Source: Cryobacterium arcticum (GTDB lineage Bacteria > Actinomycetota > Actinomycetes > Actinomycetales > Microbacteriaceae). Taken from it: DNA of 64,000 nt. The notes beneath the pieces were generated by a model. That model worked only from the letters and a program-made list of their open reading frames with translations, searched no databases and was not told the DNA's origin. Shown here one piece after another: positions 16,107 through 25,109 of this stretch. Within the stretch, counting starts at the first letter, position 1; each line of letters starts with the position of its first letter. The position numbers and the translations under genes are program-made. The stretch spans positions 558,001 to 622,000 of the forward strand of contig NZ_CP016282.1 of the NCBI RefSeq assembly GCF_001679725.1. The letters run 5' to 3'.

Positions 16107-17238
16107 AGCTGAATCTCACAATCAATTGGTCGGCGGGGGTGCTCACGGTCACTTCGGAGAAGGCGACTCGAAGGACTGCTAAATCGGCGTTGCGCCGGCG
16201 GCGCGGGGGCCGGTAGGGCGCGCGGAAGCGCGCCCAGACCTCGCCCCGGCAGGTGCCGTCGGTGGCCCGGATGGAGATGGTGAAGCGATCGAGGCGGGGG
16301 GAGGCGCCCAGGCTGCTGATCAGCGTGCGCAGGGCGGCGCGCTGGGTTCCCGACATCATGGGCGCGCAGGCATCCGGGTCGTCGACCACTGGGGCGTGCA
16401 CGCCGGTCGGGCCCGAGTCGACGGCGGCCTGCAGCCACGTTCGGTCCACTTCGTGAACCATCGCCGAACGGATGCGCGCCGCGATATCGCGGGCGGTGTC
16501 GCGGTCGGCCGCCGAGATGGAGTCCGCGTCGAGCACCCGGCGCAAGAAGGGGAAGGCCTCCCCGCTGAGCGCGTTGACCCGTTCGCGGTACATGACGCGT
16601 TCGATGTCGCTGAGGAGGGCCGGCTCGAGCGCAGCCGACGAGTAGCCGGCCTGGGCCTTCCAGCGCTCCGAGTTCGCCACCAGGATGCGTGAGTAGCAGG
16701 CTGCGGCCACGGATGCGGTCATGACTGGCAGCACCGCGGTGAGGACCAGAGCGCCGCCAGGTGCCCCGTGCAGAGGCATTGGTGCGGCAACGAGGGGCAT
16801 CGTGGCCAGGGCGATGGCCGAGGTAGACAACAGTCCGGCCCCCAGAATCTCACGGGGAGGGCGATAGCGGCACATCGCCACGATGAGAAGGCTGAGGGCG
16901 ATCGGGATCCAGGGCAGCCAGCGTGAGGCGGCGGACCCCTCGCTGCCGTTCGTGTAGAGCAGGTAGGCGGTGCAGGCGAGAACGTGCACGACCAGATGCG
17001 CCTGCGCCGTGAACGGGGCGCGCAACGGCGCGGTTTCCCTGGCCACGACGATTGTGGCAGTCGCCAGCAGCGCCACGGCCCAGACGCGCGGCTCCCAGGC
17101 GCCCGTCGCGGCGATGCTCAGGATCGTCAGACCCACGGACCAGGCCAGGGCCATTCCTGCCAGCGAGAGGGTGGCGACGCGGCTGTCCAGCGACAGTGCG
17201 GGGTCCATTTGCTGTTGGGTTCGTTCGAGGTCCTTCAT
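16093..17238 (-). CDS. Membrane protein resembling a degenerate histidine kinase
   Basis: The 381-residue protein has about six hydrophobic segments in its first 190 residues, then a soluble region of about 190 residues. The soluble part includes a helical stretch (RSAMVHEVDRTWLQAAVD) that resembles a dimerisation helix. A C-terminal region (TQRAALRTLISSLGASPR and beyond) looks like a decayed HATPase domain without N, G1 or G2 boxes. It sits between the kinase and the regulator, with an ATGA overlap at its start and a 14-base overlap at its end. A role as accessory sensor or modulator of the kinase is inferred. Confidence 0.7.
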   Translation of the reverse strand: MKDLERTQQQMDPALSLDSRVATLSLAGMALAWSVGLTILSIAATGAWEPRVWAVALLATATIVVARETAPLRAPFTAQAHLVVHVLACTAYLLYTNGSEGSAASRWLPWIPIALSLLIVAMCRYRPPREILGAGLLSTSAIALATMPLVAAPMPLHGAPGGALVLTAVLPVMTASVAAACYSRILVANSERWKAQAGYSSAALEPALLSDIERVMYRERVNALSGEAFPFLRRVLDADSISAADRDTARDIAARIRSAMVHEVDRTWLQAAVDSGPTGVHAPVVDDPDACAPMMSGTQRAALRTLISSLGASPRLDRFTISIRATDGTCRGEVWARFRAPYRPPRRRRNADLAVLRVAFSEVTVSTPADQLIVRFSFDHA

Positions 17239-18431
17239 GTCGCTGCTCCCGCGTTGTCCGCCGCGGGCGTGAACGGCACCCGGAGTACGACCGAGGTGCC
17301 GATGCCCGGGGAGGACCAGATGGCTGCGGTACCGCCGACGGCGCCGATCCGGGCCGTCACGGAGTTGCGCAGTCCGAGCCGGTCGGCGGGGATGCTGTCG
17401 GCATCGAACCCCGCCCCTCCATCGCTGATCATCACCATGAGTTCGCCGTCGGAGGGGAGCACGACCACTTCAACGGCGAGCACGCCCGAATGATCTTCCA
17501 CGTTCTGCAGGCACTGCCGAACCGCGAGGCCCACGGCGGCGGACCGGGCCGCATCGAGCAGCAGCACGTCCGAGAGCCGGCCGGTCGTGGTGACGTCGAC
17601 ACCTCGTATCGTGGCATCGAGAATTGCCGCGTGCAACGGTGAGGTGTGCGGCATACCGGGCTGTGCGCCCGGCGGCGCCGGCGCGGTCTGCTGCACGAGC
17701 TCGTCCAGATCGGTGCGGATGGCGCTGCGCAGCGAGTCGTGCAGCGTGCCGGTCGCTGACGTCGCCAGCACCGCCAGGTGGTTCAGCACGGTGTCGTGCA
17801 CGAGGGCGGCGTTCCGAACGGCGACGCGGTGTTGCAGGGCGGATTCGAGTTCCACCCGGGCCGCCCGGTTGAGCCGCTGTACCGACGTGGAATCATGGCG
17901 GTGAGCCCGCCAGACGAGCAGCAGCGCTCCGGTCGTCAAGACGAAGGTGAGCACGCCGGGCACGTCGAAGGTGAAGCGGTGACCCGCGTGAAAAATCGCC
18001 AGGCTCGAGGCCACGACAGCGGTTCCGAAGCCGGCGGCACACCACCGTAGTGCCGCACCGGGGCTCCGCCCGCTCCCGCCGATCAGGATCAGCGCCATCT
18101 TGGGCAGCGCCACCGTGATCACATTCGGTACGGGCCAGACCGGCACTTGCGAGGCGAATGTGCGGGAGTGGGCGTACACGGCCACTCCGCCGACCAACAG
18201 GAAGAACACGGTGCTGGGAGTCCCCGGCCAGCGAGCTTGCACCGCAAGCGCAACGGCCATGACCAGGGGAGCCACGATGGCGGGCCAGAAGTCCGCGTCA
18301 GGATCGTCGATCTGGAAGATCACGGCCATGAGGACGGCGCCACTGAGAATTACGGCTGTTGCAGCCCGGCTCGCCAGGGTGAGTCCATTGTCGAAATCGC
18401 GAGATTTCTCGGGCGACGCGGCAGCGATCAC
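17235..18431 (-). CDS. Sensor histidine kinase (HisKA_3 type)
   Basis: The 398-residue protein has about six membrane helices in the first 180 residues. The phospho-acceptor histidine lies in AALVHDTVLNHLAVLA near residue 220, the HisKA_3 pattern. The HATPase domain shows the N box (RQCLQNVEDHSG), G1 (ISDGGAGFDADS) and G2 (SSPGIGTSVVL). It should pair with the NarL-type regulator two genes downstream. No extracytoplasmic sensor domain is obvious, so the signal may be sensed in the membrane. The 307-bp upstream region is shared with a divergent small gene and contains repeated TACCCC motifs. Confidence 0.9.
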   Translation of the reverse strand: MIAAASPEKSRDFDNGLTLASRAATAVILSGAVLMAVIFQIDDPDADFWPAIVAPLVMAVALAVQARWPGTPSTVFFLLVGGVAVYAHSRTFASQVPVWPVPNVITVALPKMALILIGGSGRSPGAALRWCAAGFGTAVVASSLAIFHAGHRFTFDVPGVLTFVLTTGALLLVWRAHRHDSTSVQRLNRAARVELESALQHRVAVRNAALVHDTVLNHLAVLATSATGTLHDSLRSAIRTDLDELVQQTAPAPPGAQPGMPHTSPLHAAILDATIRGVDVTTTGRLSDVLLLDAARSAAVGLAVRQCLQNVEDHSGVLAVEVVVLPSDGELMVMISDGGAGFDADSIPADRLGLRNSVTARIGAVGGTAAIWSSPGIGTSVVLRVPFTPAADNAGAAT

Positions 18432-18486
18432 GCCTCACCCTCTCTGTGGATCTTGTCCCTCATGGGGTCGCGAAATGTCTTGTTTC

Positions 18487-18567
18487 CGTACCCCGTTACA
18501 CCGAAGATCCAGAGTATTTCTCAGCCTTATCGGGGGTTTTCCGAGGACTTTTGTACCCCATTCGGGG
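18487..18567. promoter_or_regulatory. Repeated TACCCC motifs in the divergent region upstream of the kinase operon
   Basis: The 307-bp region 18432-18738 has no gene and is AT-richer than its surroundings. It contains TACCCCGTTAC at 18489-18499, a reverse-orientation ATCGGGGGTT at 18529-18538 and the inverted CCCCATTCGGGG at 18556-18567. The spacing is about 65 bases between the two forward copies. These look like sites for a dimeric regulator, possibly the operon's own response regulator. The motif was spotted by eye only. Confidence 0.35.
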
Positions 18568-18738
18568 CATCGTTACCGAACCGAGATATTTTCGATCTCG
18601 ATCTGAAAAGTCTGCTATTTGCCGTGACCTAGCCTGAAAAACACCGGATGCGACGGGCTCATTTCAAAATCTACCTTGGATTGGTTTTGCCGCCGCACGT
18701 CGAATGCACCCGCTCCCCGAACCACCGAAGGATTTTTC

Positions 18739-19017
18739 GTGGCAAACATGCTCAACTCAGTACCGCCGGTCGTCATCGCCCGATTCGGCCACCGTCGGGC
18801 CAAGCCCCGCGTCATAAGCGTGTACGACCCGAAGCAGGGGTGGACCGACGACTATCGACGCCGCCTGGTGACCTGGGAGCTGGTGGAGGAACTCCGCGCC
18901 GCCGGCTTCACCCTCGTGGAGGCGAAGTGGAGGCGCACCATGCGACAGCTCAACCTGTTCCTCATCCCCGTCCCCGACGACTTCCCCACCCGGCGCAGCA
19001 ACGCATCCACGCGCTGA
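18739..19017 (+). CDS. Conserved small hypothetical protein (92 aa)
   Basis: The GTG at 18739 follows GAAGGA at good spacing and opens a 92-residue protein; the in-frame ATG at 18676 lacks a site. The sequence has a compact alpha/beta look (PRVISVYDPKQGWTDDYRRR, then LVEELRAAGFTLVEAKWRR, then LNLFLIPVPDDF). No signal peptide or membrane segment is present. I do not recognise the family. It is divergent from the kinase operon and could be controlled through the same region. Confidence 0.6.
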   Translation: MANMLNSVPPVVIARFGHRRAKPRVISVYDPKQGWTDDYRRRLVTWELVEELRAAGFTLVEAKWRRTMRQLNLFLIPVPDDFPTRRSNASTR

Positions 19018-19037
19018 CCGCCCGCGGAAAGGCGCCG

Positions 19038-19502
19038 TCAGGCCCGGGCGAGAGCGGGGGAGCGTGAACCGATCGCGGCGAGCAGCACCAGCGCCAGAAG
19101 CGCACCGAGCAGGGCGCCGGATGTGTTGGCGATCACATCCATGATGGTGGCGTAGCGAGAGGGCAGGAAGATCAGCTGCCCGAGCTCGATGACGCTGCTG
19201 GCGGCGAAGCCCACCAGAACGGCCATCCACCAGCGTGCACTGCCGAGAAGGACCACTCCGAGCAGCCCTACCGGCACGAACAACGCAATGTTGGCGGTGA
19301 ATTCCACGAGCCCGTAGTTGAACCACGTCGGCACGCCGTGCGCATGCAGGTGGGTCAGGACGGTCGTGATGGGGCGGTGCGCACCGCGGTCCACCGGGGT
19401 GGGCCAGAATGCGATGAGAGCAAGAGCCACCAGGTACGCAATCGAAAGTACGAGGGCTCCGCGCCGCAGGGCGTCAGGTGAGCGCCGACTGTCAGTGCTC
19501 AT
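19038..19502 (-). CDS. VanZ family membrane protein
   Basis: The 154-residue protein has four to five membrane helices with the VanZ pattern: an early aromatic-rich helix end (LIAFWPTPVD), then FNYGLVEFTANIALFVPVG, then SSVIELGQL and SRYATIMDVIANTSGALLG. These acidic and polar residues in helices are the conserved VanZ core. VanZ-like proteins are linked to low-level teicoplanin resistance in one case, but most have no known role. The ATG at 19502 has AGGAGGGA upstream. Confidence 0.88.
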   Translation of the reverse strand: MSTDSRRSPDALRRGALVLSIAYLVALALIAFWPTPVDRGAHRPITTVLTHLHAHGVPTWFNYGLVEFTANIALFVPVGLLGVVLLGSARWWMAVLVGFAASSVIELGQLIFLPSRYATIMDVIANTSGALLGALLALVLLAAIGSRSPALARA

Positions 19503-19618
19503 GCGACTCTCCCTCCTGTGGAACGGGAGAGGCCTCCGGCACGGTTCATCGCGGGAGGACATCACCGTCAACGGACCAAGAGACCAGACTAGCGAGCCGC
19601 GGCTGTGAGGCCAATGAG

Positions 19619-21103
19619 TCAGCGGCCGCCGGGTACCTCGACGCGTTTGGGAAGCAGGAACACCAGGAGCAGGGCGACCACGCTGAGCGCGGCGCTGACC
19701 GCCATCGCGAGGGTGGCGCTGTCGGTGAATCCGGTGGCCAACGCCTCGGGGCCGGGTCCGGCCACCACGAGGGTGCCGAAGAACACGCTGCCCACCACGG
19801 CGATACCCGCGGCGCTGCCCACACGCTGCATGACGCCCACGACACCGCTGGCCGCGCCGGCCTCGGTGCGGTCCACGGTGGCGACGATGAACGACACGTT
19901 CGGGGCGATGAAGGCCCCGCTGCCCAGGCCCGCGATGAACAGCGGCGGCAGCAGGAGCCAGTGAGTGAGATCGGCCGGGTCGGTGAGCAGCAGCACCAAC
20001 CACACCCAGACGAGTCCAACGGTGACCAGGGCCACGCCCAACACCAGGACGGTGCGGCCCAGTCGCTGGGTGAGTCTGTTGCTCTGCGACGACGCGATTA
20101 TCGAGCCGATCGCGAACGGGATGGAGACGAGACCGGACTCGAGTGCGGTGTGCCCGAGACCCGCCTGCCAGAGGATGGAGATGGTGAAGAAGATGCTGGT
20201 GAAGGCCGCGAAGTAGACCAGGGCCAGAATCACGCCGCCGGTGAAGGCCGGGTGGGAGAAAAGGTGGGGCGGCACAAGCGGGCTCTGGCCGGCTTTACTG
20301 ACCCGCACCTCCCAGGCGCCGAACGCCACGATCAGCAGTGCGCCGGCGGCGAGTACGAGGTAGGTCCAGAGCGGCCAGCCGCGGTCCTGGCCTTCGATGA
20401 GGGGCACGAGCAGCGCAACAAGACCGGCCGAGACCAGCAGGAGGCCCACCCAGTCGATACGGGAGGACGCGGCGGCGCCCGGGGCGGATGCGGTGCCGGT
20501 TCCGGACGGCAGCAGAATGGCGGCCGCGATGAGCGCAACGATGCCGATGGGCAGGTTCACCCAGAACACCAGGCGCCAGCCGTTCTCCACCCCGAAGGCC
20601 TCGATGATCAGTCCGCCCACGATCGGGCCGAGCGCGGTGGACACGCCGATGACCGAACCCATGATGGCGAACGCCTTGCCGCGGAATCGCGGCGGGAACA
20701 TCAGCTGGATGACGGCCGTGACCGCGGGCACGAACATGCCGCCGGCGAGTCCCTGCAGCACCCGGGCCACGATGAGCTGCAGCTCGTTCTGGGCCAGGCC
20801 GCACGCGAGGCTGGCCACAGTGAAGAGGGCCAGACCGGTGAAGAAGACCCACTTGTGGCCGATGCGGTCACCGATGCGGCCGGCCGGGATGAGCGCCAGG
20901 CCGAAGGCCAGAGCGTATCCGGAGATGATCCAGGAGAGGGTTGCCTCCGACGCGGTGAGGCTGGTCTGGATGCTGGGCAGCGCGACGTTGACGATCGTGG
21001 TGTCGAGCAGGGCCATGAACATGCCGGCGAGCAGCACGATGAGCGCCTGCCAGGCACGGCGGGAAACCACAGGGGCCGGCGACGCGAGGGGGGAGTCAGA
21101 CAT
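19619..21103 (-). CDS. MFS drug transporter, DHA2 (EmrB/QacA) type
   Basis: The 494-residue protein has 14 predicted membrane helices. The motif A region reads GRIGDRIGHKWVFFTGLALF. Motif C of drug exporters is present as GVSTALGPIVGGLI, and the early helix has LDTTIVNVALPSIQ. This is a proton-driven exporter of the DHA2 family; substrates cannot be predicted. The ATG at 21103 is preferred, because in-frame sequence further upstream runs into the tRNA-Pro gene. The tRNA terminator lies just before it. Confidence 0.92.
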   Translation of the reverse strand: MSDSPLASPAPVVSRRAWQALIVLLAGMFMALLDTTIVNVALPSIQTSLTASEATLSWIISGYALAFGLALIPAGRIGDRIGHKWVFFTGLALFTVASLACGLAQNELQLIVARVLQGLAGGMFVPAVTAVIQLMFPPRFRGKAFAIMGSVIGVSTALGPIVGGLIIEAFGVENGWRLVFWVNLPIGIVALIAAAILLPSGTGTASAPGAAASSRIDWVGLLLVSAGLVALLVPLIEGQDRGWPLWTYLVLAAGALLIVAFGAWEVRVSKAGQSPLVPPHLFSHPAFTGGVILALVYFAAFTSIFFTISILWQAGLGHTALESGLVSIPFAIGSIIASSQSNRLTQRLGRTVLVLGVALVTVGLVWVWLVLLLTDPADLTHWLLLPPLFIAGLGSGAFIAPNVSFIVATVDRTEAGAASGVVGVMQRVGSAAGIAVVGSVFFGTLVVAGPGPEALATGFTDSATLAMAVSAALSVVALLLVFLLPKRVEVPGGR

Positions 21104-21130
21104 GGGGGGCCTTCCGGGCGCAGAGGAACA

Positions 21131-21162
21131 GAAAAACCCCCACTCGTGAGAGTGGGGGTTTC
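21131..21162 (-). terminator. Terminator of tRNA-Pro
   Basis: On the minus strand AACCCCCACT and AGTGGGGGTT form a 10-bp stem, followed by a run of T bases. It lies 6 bases beyond the tRNA 3' end and before the MFS gene. Confidence 0.85.
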
Positions 21163-21167
21163 TTCTG

Positions 21168-21241
21168 TCGGGGTAACAGGATTTGAACCTGCGACCTCGT
21201 CGTCCCGAACGACGCGCGCTACCAAGCTGCGCCATACCCCG
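21168..21241 (-). tRNA. tRNA-Pro (anticodon CGG)
   Basis: The 74-base sequence folds as a complete cloverleaf. The acceptor arms are CGGGGTA and TACCCCG with A as discriminator. The anticodon stem CGTCG/CGACG encloses TTCGGGA, giving anticodon CGG. The T arm carries GGTTCAAATCC. CCA is not encoded. Confidence 0.95.
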
Positions 21242-21299
21242 ATGGCCCTGTAGGCCTCGTCAAGTATAACCCCATCGGCTCGGCGGGTTTCGACCAGCC

Positions 21300-21533
21300 G
21301 GTTTCGCCAGGCTCAACCACTGTGGACACGATCGCGCGGCGGCCTGCGTGGTCTCGACAAGCTCGACCCCCGATGGGTCGCGACCCGCACGGCGCTAGAC
21401 CGGTGCTGGGCCGCGACCAATACGGTGGTCGAGCTTGTCGAGACCCGCACAGGCGACGCCGCGCGTTGGTTTCGGCAGGCTGGTTTCGACAGGCTCAACC
21501 ACCGTGAGTGCGGTGGTCGAGCTTGTCGAGACC
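21300..21533. repeat. Cluster of TCGA-rich dispersed palindromic repeats
   Basis: The 295-bp stretch between tRNA-Pro and the penicillin-binding protein gene holds no gene. It has five copies of a 19-22 bp element: 21300-21320, 21350-21368, 21424-21445, 21482-21503 and 21512-21533. Copies alternate in orientation, the forms being GGTTTCGACAGGCTCAACC and GGTGGTCGAGCTTGTCGAGA. The last two copies face each other and could form a hairpin. The same family recurs near 28.4 and 48.0 kb. Confidence 0.75.
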
Positions 21534-21536
21534 TTG

Positions 21537-24065
21537 CTACTGCTTGCCCACGACCACGATCACTGTGCCGCCCGGAATGGCGGGGGAGCCCGCCACCGGG
21601 TTCATCACCGTTACTCTGCCCACCTGGGCAGGGTCGGTGACCGTGTCTTCGAGAACCTGCACGCCGAAGCCGCTCAGCGATCCCTTGGCCTGATCCAGTG
21701 TCTGGCCCACCACATTCGGCAGCAGCACCTGGGATCCGTTGCTGGTGTACGCGGTGATGATCGATCCGATGCTGGCGGAACCGCCGCCAGCCGGGTCGGT
21801 GCGGGCCACCATGCCGGCGGGTAGCTCGGAGTCGGTGATGCCGCCGTCGGCGAAGCCGAAGCCGGCGCTCTCGATCTTGCTCTTGGCGTCGCCCATGCTC
21901 AGACCACGCACGTCGGGAACGGAGACCTGGGCGCCGCGGATAACGTTGCCCGAGGCGGCCTCGAAGTCGTCTCCGCCGTATTTCTCGTTGGCGGCGCTCA
22001 TGATCACCGGCCAGATACGGTGTCGGGCCGTGGCGGCCTCCCTGCCGTACAAATCGGCGTCGTCGTCACGTTGGTTCTGAAAGCCCTTGACGTTCACGAC
22101 ACCGACGACCGTGGCGACCTTAGTGCTTGCCCCACTCATCCAGGTGGCGAGAGCATCGTCAGTGGTGCCGGTCTTGCCGATCATCGGCACCCGCGGGGAG
22201 GTGTTTCGGTAGGACTGTGTGGCCGACCCCTCGCTCATCACCCGTTGCATGGCATAGGCCATTCCGGCGGCGACGGCCGGCTCCACCGATTCGGTGCAAG
22301 TGGACGCCGGTGGGGTGATCTCCGTTCCATCGGCACCGACGATCCGGTCGATCACGATGGGGGAGCAGGTGGTGCCCTTGTTGGCAATACCCGCGAAGGC
22401 CACGGCCATGTTCAACGGTGCCACCTCGTTGGTGCCCAGCACCGATGAGGGGGTTTTGCTCAGCGGGTCGCCGTCCGCCCGCACGACGCCGAAGGATGTT
22501 GCCATGTCACGGATCTTGCAGAGGTCCAAGCGCTTCGCCATGCCCATGAACCCGGTATTGATGGAATCGATGGTCGACTTCAGGGCGGTGTAGTTTGTGC
22601 CGCTTTCGTTGCCGTCATTGCGAGGGTTGTACGACCCGGCGGACTGCGGTCCGTCGCAGTAGTCCTGGAAGGTGCCCCAGTTGGACTTGCGGGCCGAATC
22701 GACTCGTTCGCCCAGCGCGTGGCCTTCCTTGAGCCACTCGGCCAGCGTGAAGACCTTGTAGGTGGAGCCAGGCTGGAAGCCCGTCGAGCCACCCTCGTTG
22801 TAGTTGGTGTTGTAGTTGATGCCGGTGTACTCCGGGCCGGGGGCCTCCTCCAGCTGGGTGTACTTCTTGTTCTGCGCCATCGCGATCACCCGGCCGGTGC
22901 CCACCTGCACGCTCGTGGCCACGGCGCCGACGTCCCAAGAAGCCGTCATGGGTACCTGGGCGTTGATGGCGTCCTCCGACGCCAGCTGCAGGTCGAGGTC
23001 GAGGGTGGTGTAGATCTGGTAACCGCCGCGACGGAAGTTGAGCATCCGCGTGTCTTCGTCGGCGCCGAAGGTGGGATCGCTGCGCAGCACGTGGGTGACG
23101 TAGTTGCAGAAGAAGCCAGCGCCGCCGGCGGTCTGGCAACCGGTGGAGGGCTCGGTGATCTGCGGTTCGATGGGGCTGGCGACTGCGGCCGCATAGTCGT
23201 CCGCGCTGATCTTTTTGTACTTGAGCATCTCCCGCAGGATGTAGTCCCGGCGGTCCTTGTTCGCGGCGTAGCCATTTGCGGTGCCGTTCGTCTCGCTCTC
23301 GGGCCGGTCCAGGCGGAACTTCTCCGGGTTGTTCACGATGGCGATGAGGCTGGCGGCCTGCGGAAGGTTGAGAGTGGCTGCGCTGGCGTTGTAGTAGTAC
23401 CGGGCGGCGGATTCGATGCCGTACACGGTTCCGCCGAAGCCGGTGATATTGAGGTAGCCCTGCAGGATCTGGTCCTTGCTGTACTGCTTCTCCACGCCGA
23501 TCGCGAGGCGCATCTCCTTGAGCTTGCGCTCGGGGCTGGTCTTGGTGGCGTCATCGAAGCAGGCATCCAACTTGGCCTGATCGGTCATGATCTCGCACTT
23601 CTGCACAAGAACGTTCTTCACGTACTGCTGGGTGACCGAGGACCCACCGGACACATCGCCACTGGGGGTGAGGGTCGACAGGGCGCCGCGGATGGTGCCC
23701 TGCAGGTCCACGCCGCCGTGCTCGCGGAACCGGGGGTCTTCACCGGCGACGACGGCATCGAGCACGAACGGGCTCATCGATTCGATGCCCACCTCGACGC
23801 GGTTCTGGTCGTAGAACGACGCGAGCGGATACGGGTTGCCATCGTTCTGCACCGCGTAGATCGTGCTCACCTGCGAGAGTTCCTCGATCGCCAGGTAGTT
23901 GGGCAGGTTCTCGAAGGCGTTGATGGTGCTCGTGGTGGCCATGCTCGAAATCGCCAGTGCCGGTGTGATGGCCACGGTGACCAGCAACCCGGCGACCGCG
24001 CTCATTGCGACCAGTCCGAGAAGCCCGCCGAGCGCGCCACCGAATGTACGTTTGTTTTCCCCCAT
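21537..24065 (-). CDS. Bifunctional penicillin-binding protein with PASTA domains (copy 1)
   Basis: The 842-residue class A PBP builds and crosslinks peptidoglycan outside the membrane. It has one N-terminal membrane helix (about residues 13-38). The GT51 glycosyltransferase domain has GEDPRFREHGGVD near residue 110 and GGSSVTQQYVKNVL. The transpeptidase domain has STYK (in GFQPGSTYKVFTLAEWL), SIN (in TIDSINTGFMG) and KTGTTD. Two PASTA domains follow (SVPDVRGLSMGDAKSKI and LLPNVVGQTLDQAKGSL). It is closely similar to the PBP at 25106-27652 over its full length, indicating a local duplication. All catalytic residues are intact in both. Confidence 0.95.
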   Translation of the reverse strand: MGENKRTFGGALGGLLGLVAMSAVAGLLVTVAITPALAISSMATTSTINAFENLPNYLAIEELSQVSTIYAVQNDGNPYPLASFYDQNRVEVGIESMSPFVLDAVVAGEDPRFREHGGVDLQGTIRGALSTLTPSGDVSGGSSVTQQYVKNVLVQKCEIMTDQAKLDACFDDATKTSPERKLKEMRLAIGVEKQYSKDQILQGYLNITGFGGTVYGIESAARYYYNASAATLNLPQAASLIAIVNNPEKFRLDRPESETNGTANGYAANKDRRDYILREMLKYKKISADDYAAAVASPIEPQITEPSTGCQTAGGAGFFCNYVTHVLRSDPTFGADEDTRMLNFRRGGYQIYTTLDLDLQLASEDAINAQVPMTASWDVGAVATSVQVGTGRVIAMAQNKKYTQLEEAPGPEYTGINYNTNYNEGGSTGFQPGSTYKVFTLAEWLKEGHALGERVDSARKSNWGTFQDYCDGPQSAGSYNPRNDGNESGTNYTALKSTIDSINTGFMGMAKRLDLCKIRDMATSFGVVRADGDPLSKTPSSVLGTNEVAPLNMAVAFAGIANKGTTCSPIVIDRIVGADGTEITPPASTCTESVEPAVAAGMAYAMQRVMSEGSATQSYRNTSPRVPMIGKTGTTDDALATWMSGASTKVATVVGVVNVKGFQNQRDDDADLYGREAATARHRIWPVIMSAANEKYGGDDFEAASGNVIRGAQVSVPDVRGLSMGDAKSKIESAGFGFADGGITDSELPAGMVARTDPAGGGSASIGSIITAYTSNGSQVLLPNVVGQTLDQAKGSLSGFGVQVLEDTVTDPAQVGRVTVMNPVAGSPAIPGGTVIVVVGKQ

Positions 24066-24140
24066 AAGCGTGAGCCTATGCCAGAACGGCCTGATCCCGC
24101 CGTCGGAGGGGGGCCCCAGCTTGGGGGTCGAGGGGCGGAA

Positions 24141-25109
24141 TTACGCGGCGGTGAGGGTGAGCATGGTCGCTTCGGGCGGGCACGCGAAGCGCACCGGTGC
24201 ATAGATCGAAGTGCCCAGTCCCGCCGAAACATTGAGGTACGAGGTGCGCAGGCCCACGTTCCACAGGCTCAGGCCCTTGACCTGGCGGCGCGGAATATCA
24301 CAATTGGTTACCAATGCCCCGTACTTGGGTATGCACACCTGTCCGCCGTGGGTGTGACCGGCCAAAATCAGCTGCGCGCCGTGGTTCACAAACGAGTTCA
24401 GCACCCGCTGGTAGGGCGCGTGCACCACTCCCACGGTGAGGGTCGAGCGTGGGCCGGTCGGCTCTTCGGGGTCAGGCCAGGTCTCCTCGGTGAGCGGGTC
24501 GTTGCCGCGCAGCTCGTCGATGGCGCCGGTGATGAGGTCGAGACGGTCCCGGCGGATGTGCGGGTCGTCCACACCGAAGAACTCGAGGTGGGTGCCGTTG
24601 ATGTCGAGCGCATCCGCCGCGTTGTTCAGGTCGATCCAGCCGAGCTCCGCAAAGACCCGGTGCAGGTCGTCGGTGTCGAGCTCGATGTGGCGGGCGCGCA
24701 GCATCGATGGGCCGCCGAAGTACTTGAGCGGGTTCTTCGGCTGCGGGCCGAAGAAGTCGTTCGACCCGTTCACGAAAATGCCCGGGATGCCCGCGAACGG
24801 CTCCAGCGCGTACTCCACGCCGGCGATGCCGTCTTCGTGGCCCAGGTTGTCGCCCGTGTTGACGACGAGGTCGGGCTTGAGGGCCGCGAGGCCCCGCACC
24901 CAGTCCTGCTTGTCGCGCTGCCACGGAGCCATGTGCAGGTCGGAGAGGTGCAGTACCCGGATCGGGTCGGAGCCGGGCGCGAGCACGGGAACCGTGACCT
25001 CGCGCAGAGTGAACCGACGTCGTTCAACGAGGGACCCCCACGCGAACGCGGCCAGACCGGCCGCGGTCACGGCGGCGGCCGACGCGACGATGGCGCGTCC
25101 GGCGCTCAA
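24141..25109 (-). CDS. Metallophosphoesterase (YkuE-like)
   Basis: The 322-residue protein has an N-terminal membrane anchor (about residues 5-25) and a calcineurin-like domain. The metal motifs are VLHLSDLHMAP, VVNTGDNLGHE, FVNGSNDFFG and ILAGHTHGGQ. The third motif is GSND instead of the common GNHD, so the usual histidine is replaced by serine-asparagine; this variant appears in ponA-linked actinobacterial members as far as I recall. The ATG overlaps the stop of the upstream PBP as ATGA, so production is coupled. The substrate is unknown; a cell-envelope phospholipid or polymer is plausible. Confidence 0.88.
   Translation of the reverse strand: MSAGRAIVASAAAVTAAGLAAFAWGSLVERRRFTLREVTVPVLAPGSDPIRVLHLSDLHMAPWQRDKQDWVRGLAALKPDLVVNTGDNLGHEDGIAGVEYALEPFAGIPGIFVNGSNDFFGPQPKNPLKYFGGPSMLRARHIELDTDDLHRVFAELGWIDLNNAADALDINGTHLEFFGVDDPHIRRDRLDLITGAIDELRGNDPLTEETWPDPEEPTGPRSTLTVGVVHAPYQRVLNSFVNHGAQLILAGHTHGGQVCIPKYGALVTNCDIPRRQVKGLSLWNVGLRTSYLNVSAGLGTSIYAPVRFACPPEATMLTLTAA

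Noticed and set aside
19478..21253. A 591-codon plus-strand frame opposite the MFS gene
   Set aside because: It is very rich in Gly, Glu, His and Gln and mirrors the codon bias of the MFS transporter, which has true membrane and family motifs.
21300..21533. A possible CRISPR array
   Set aside because: Copies change orientation, spacing is irregular, and no cas genes are near. They fit dispersed palindromes better.
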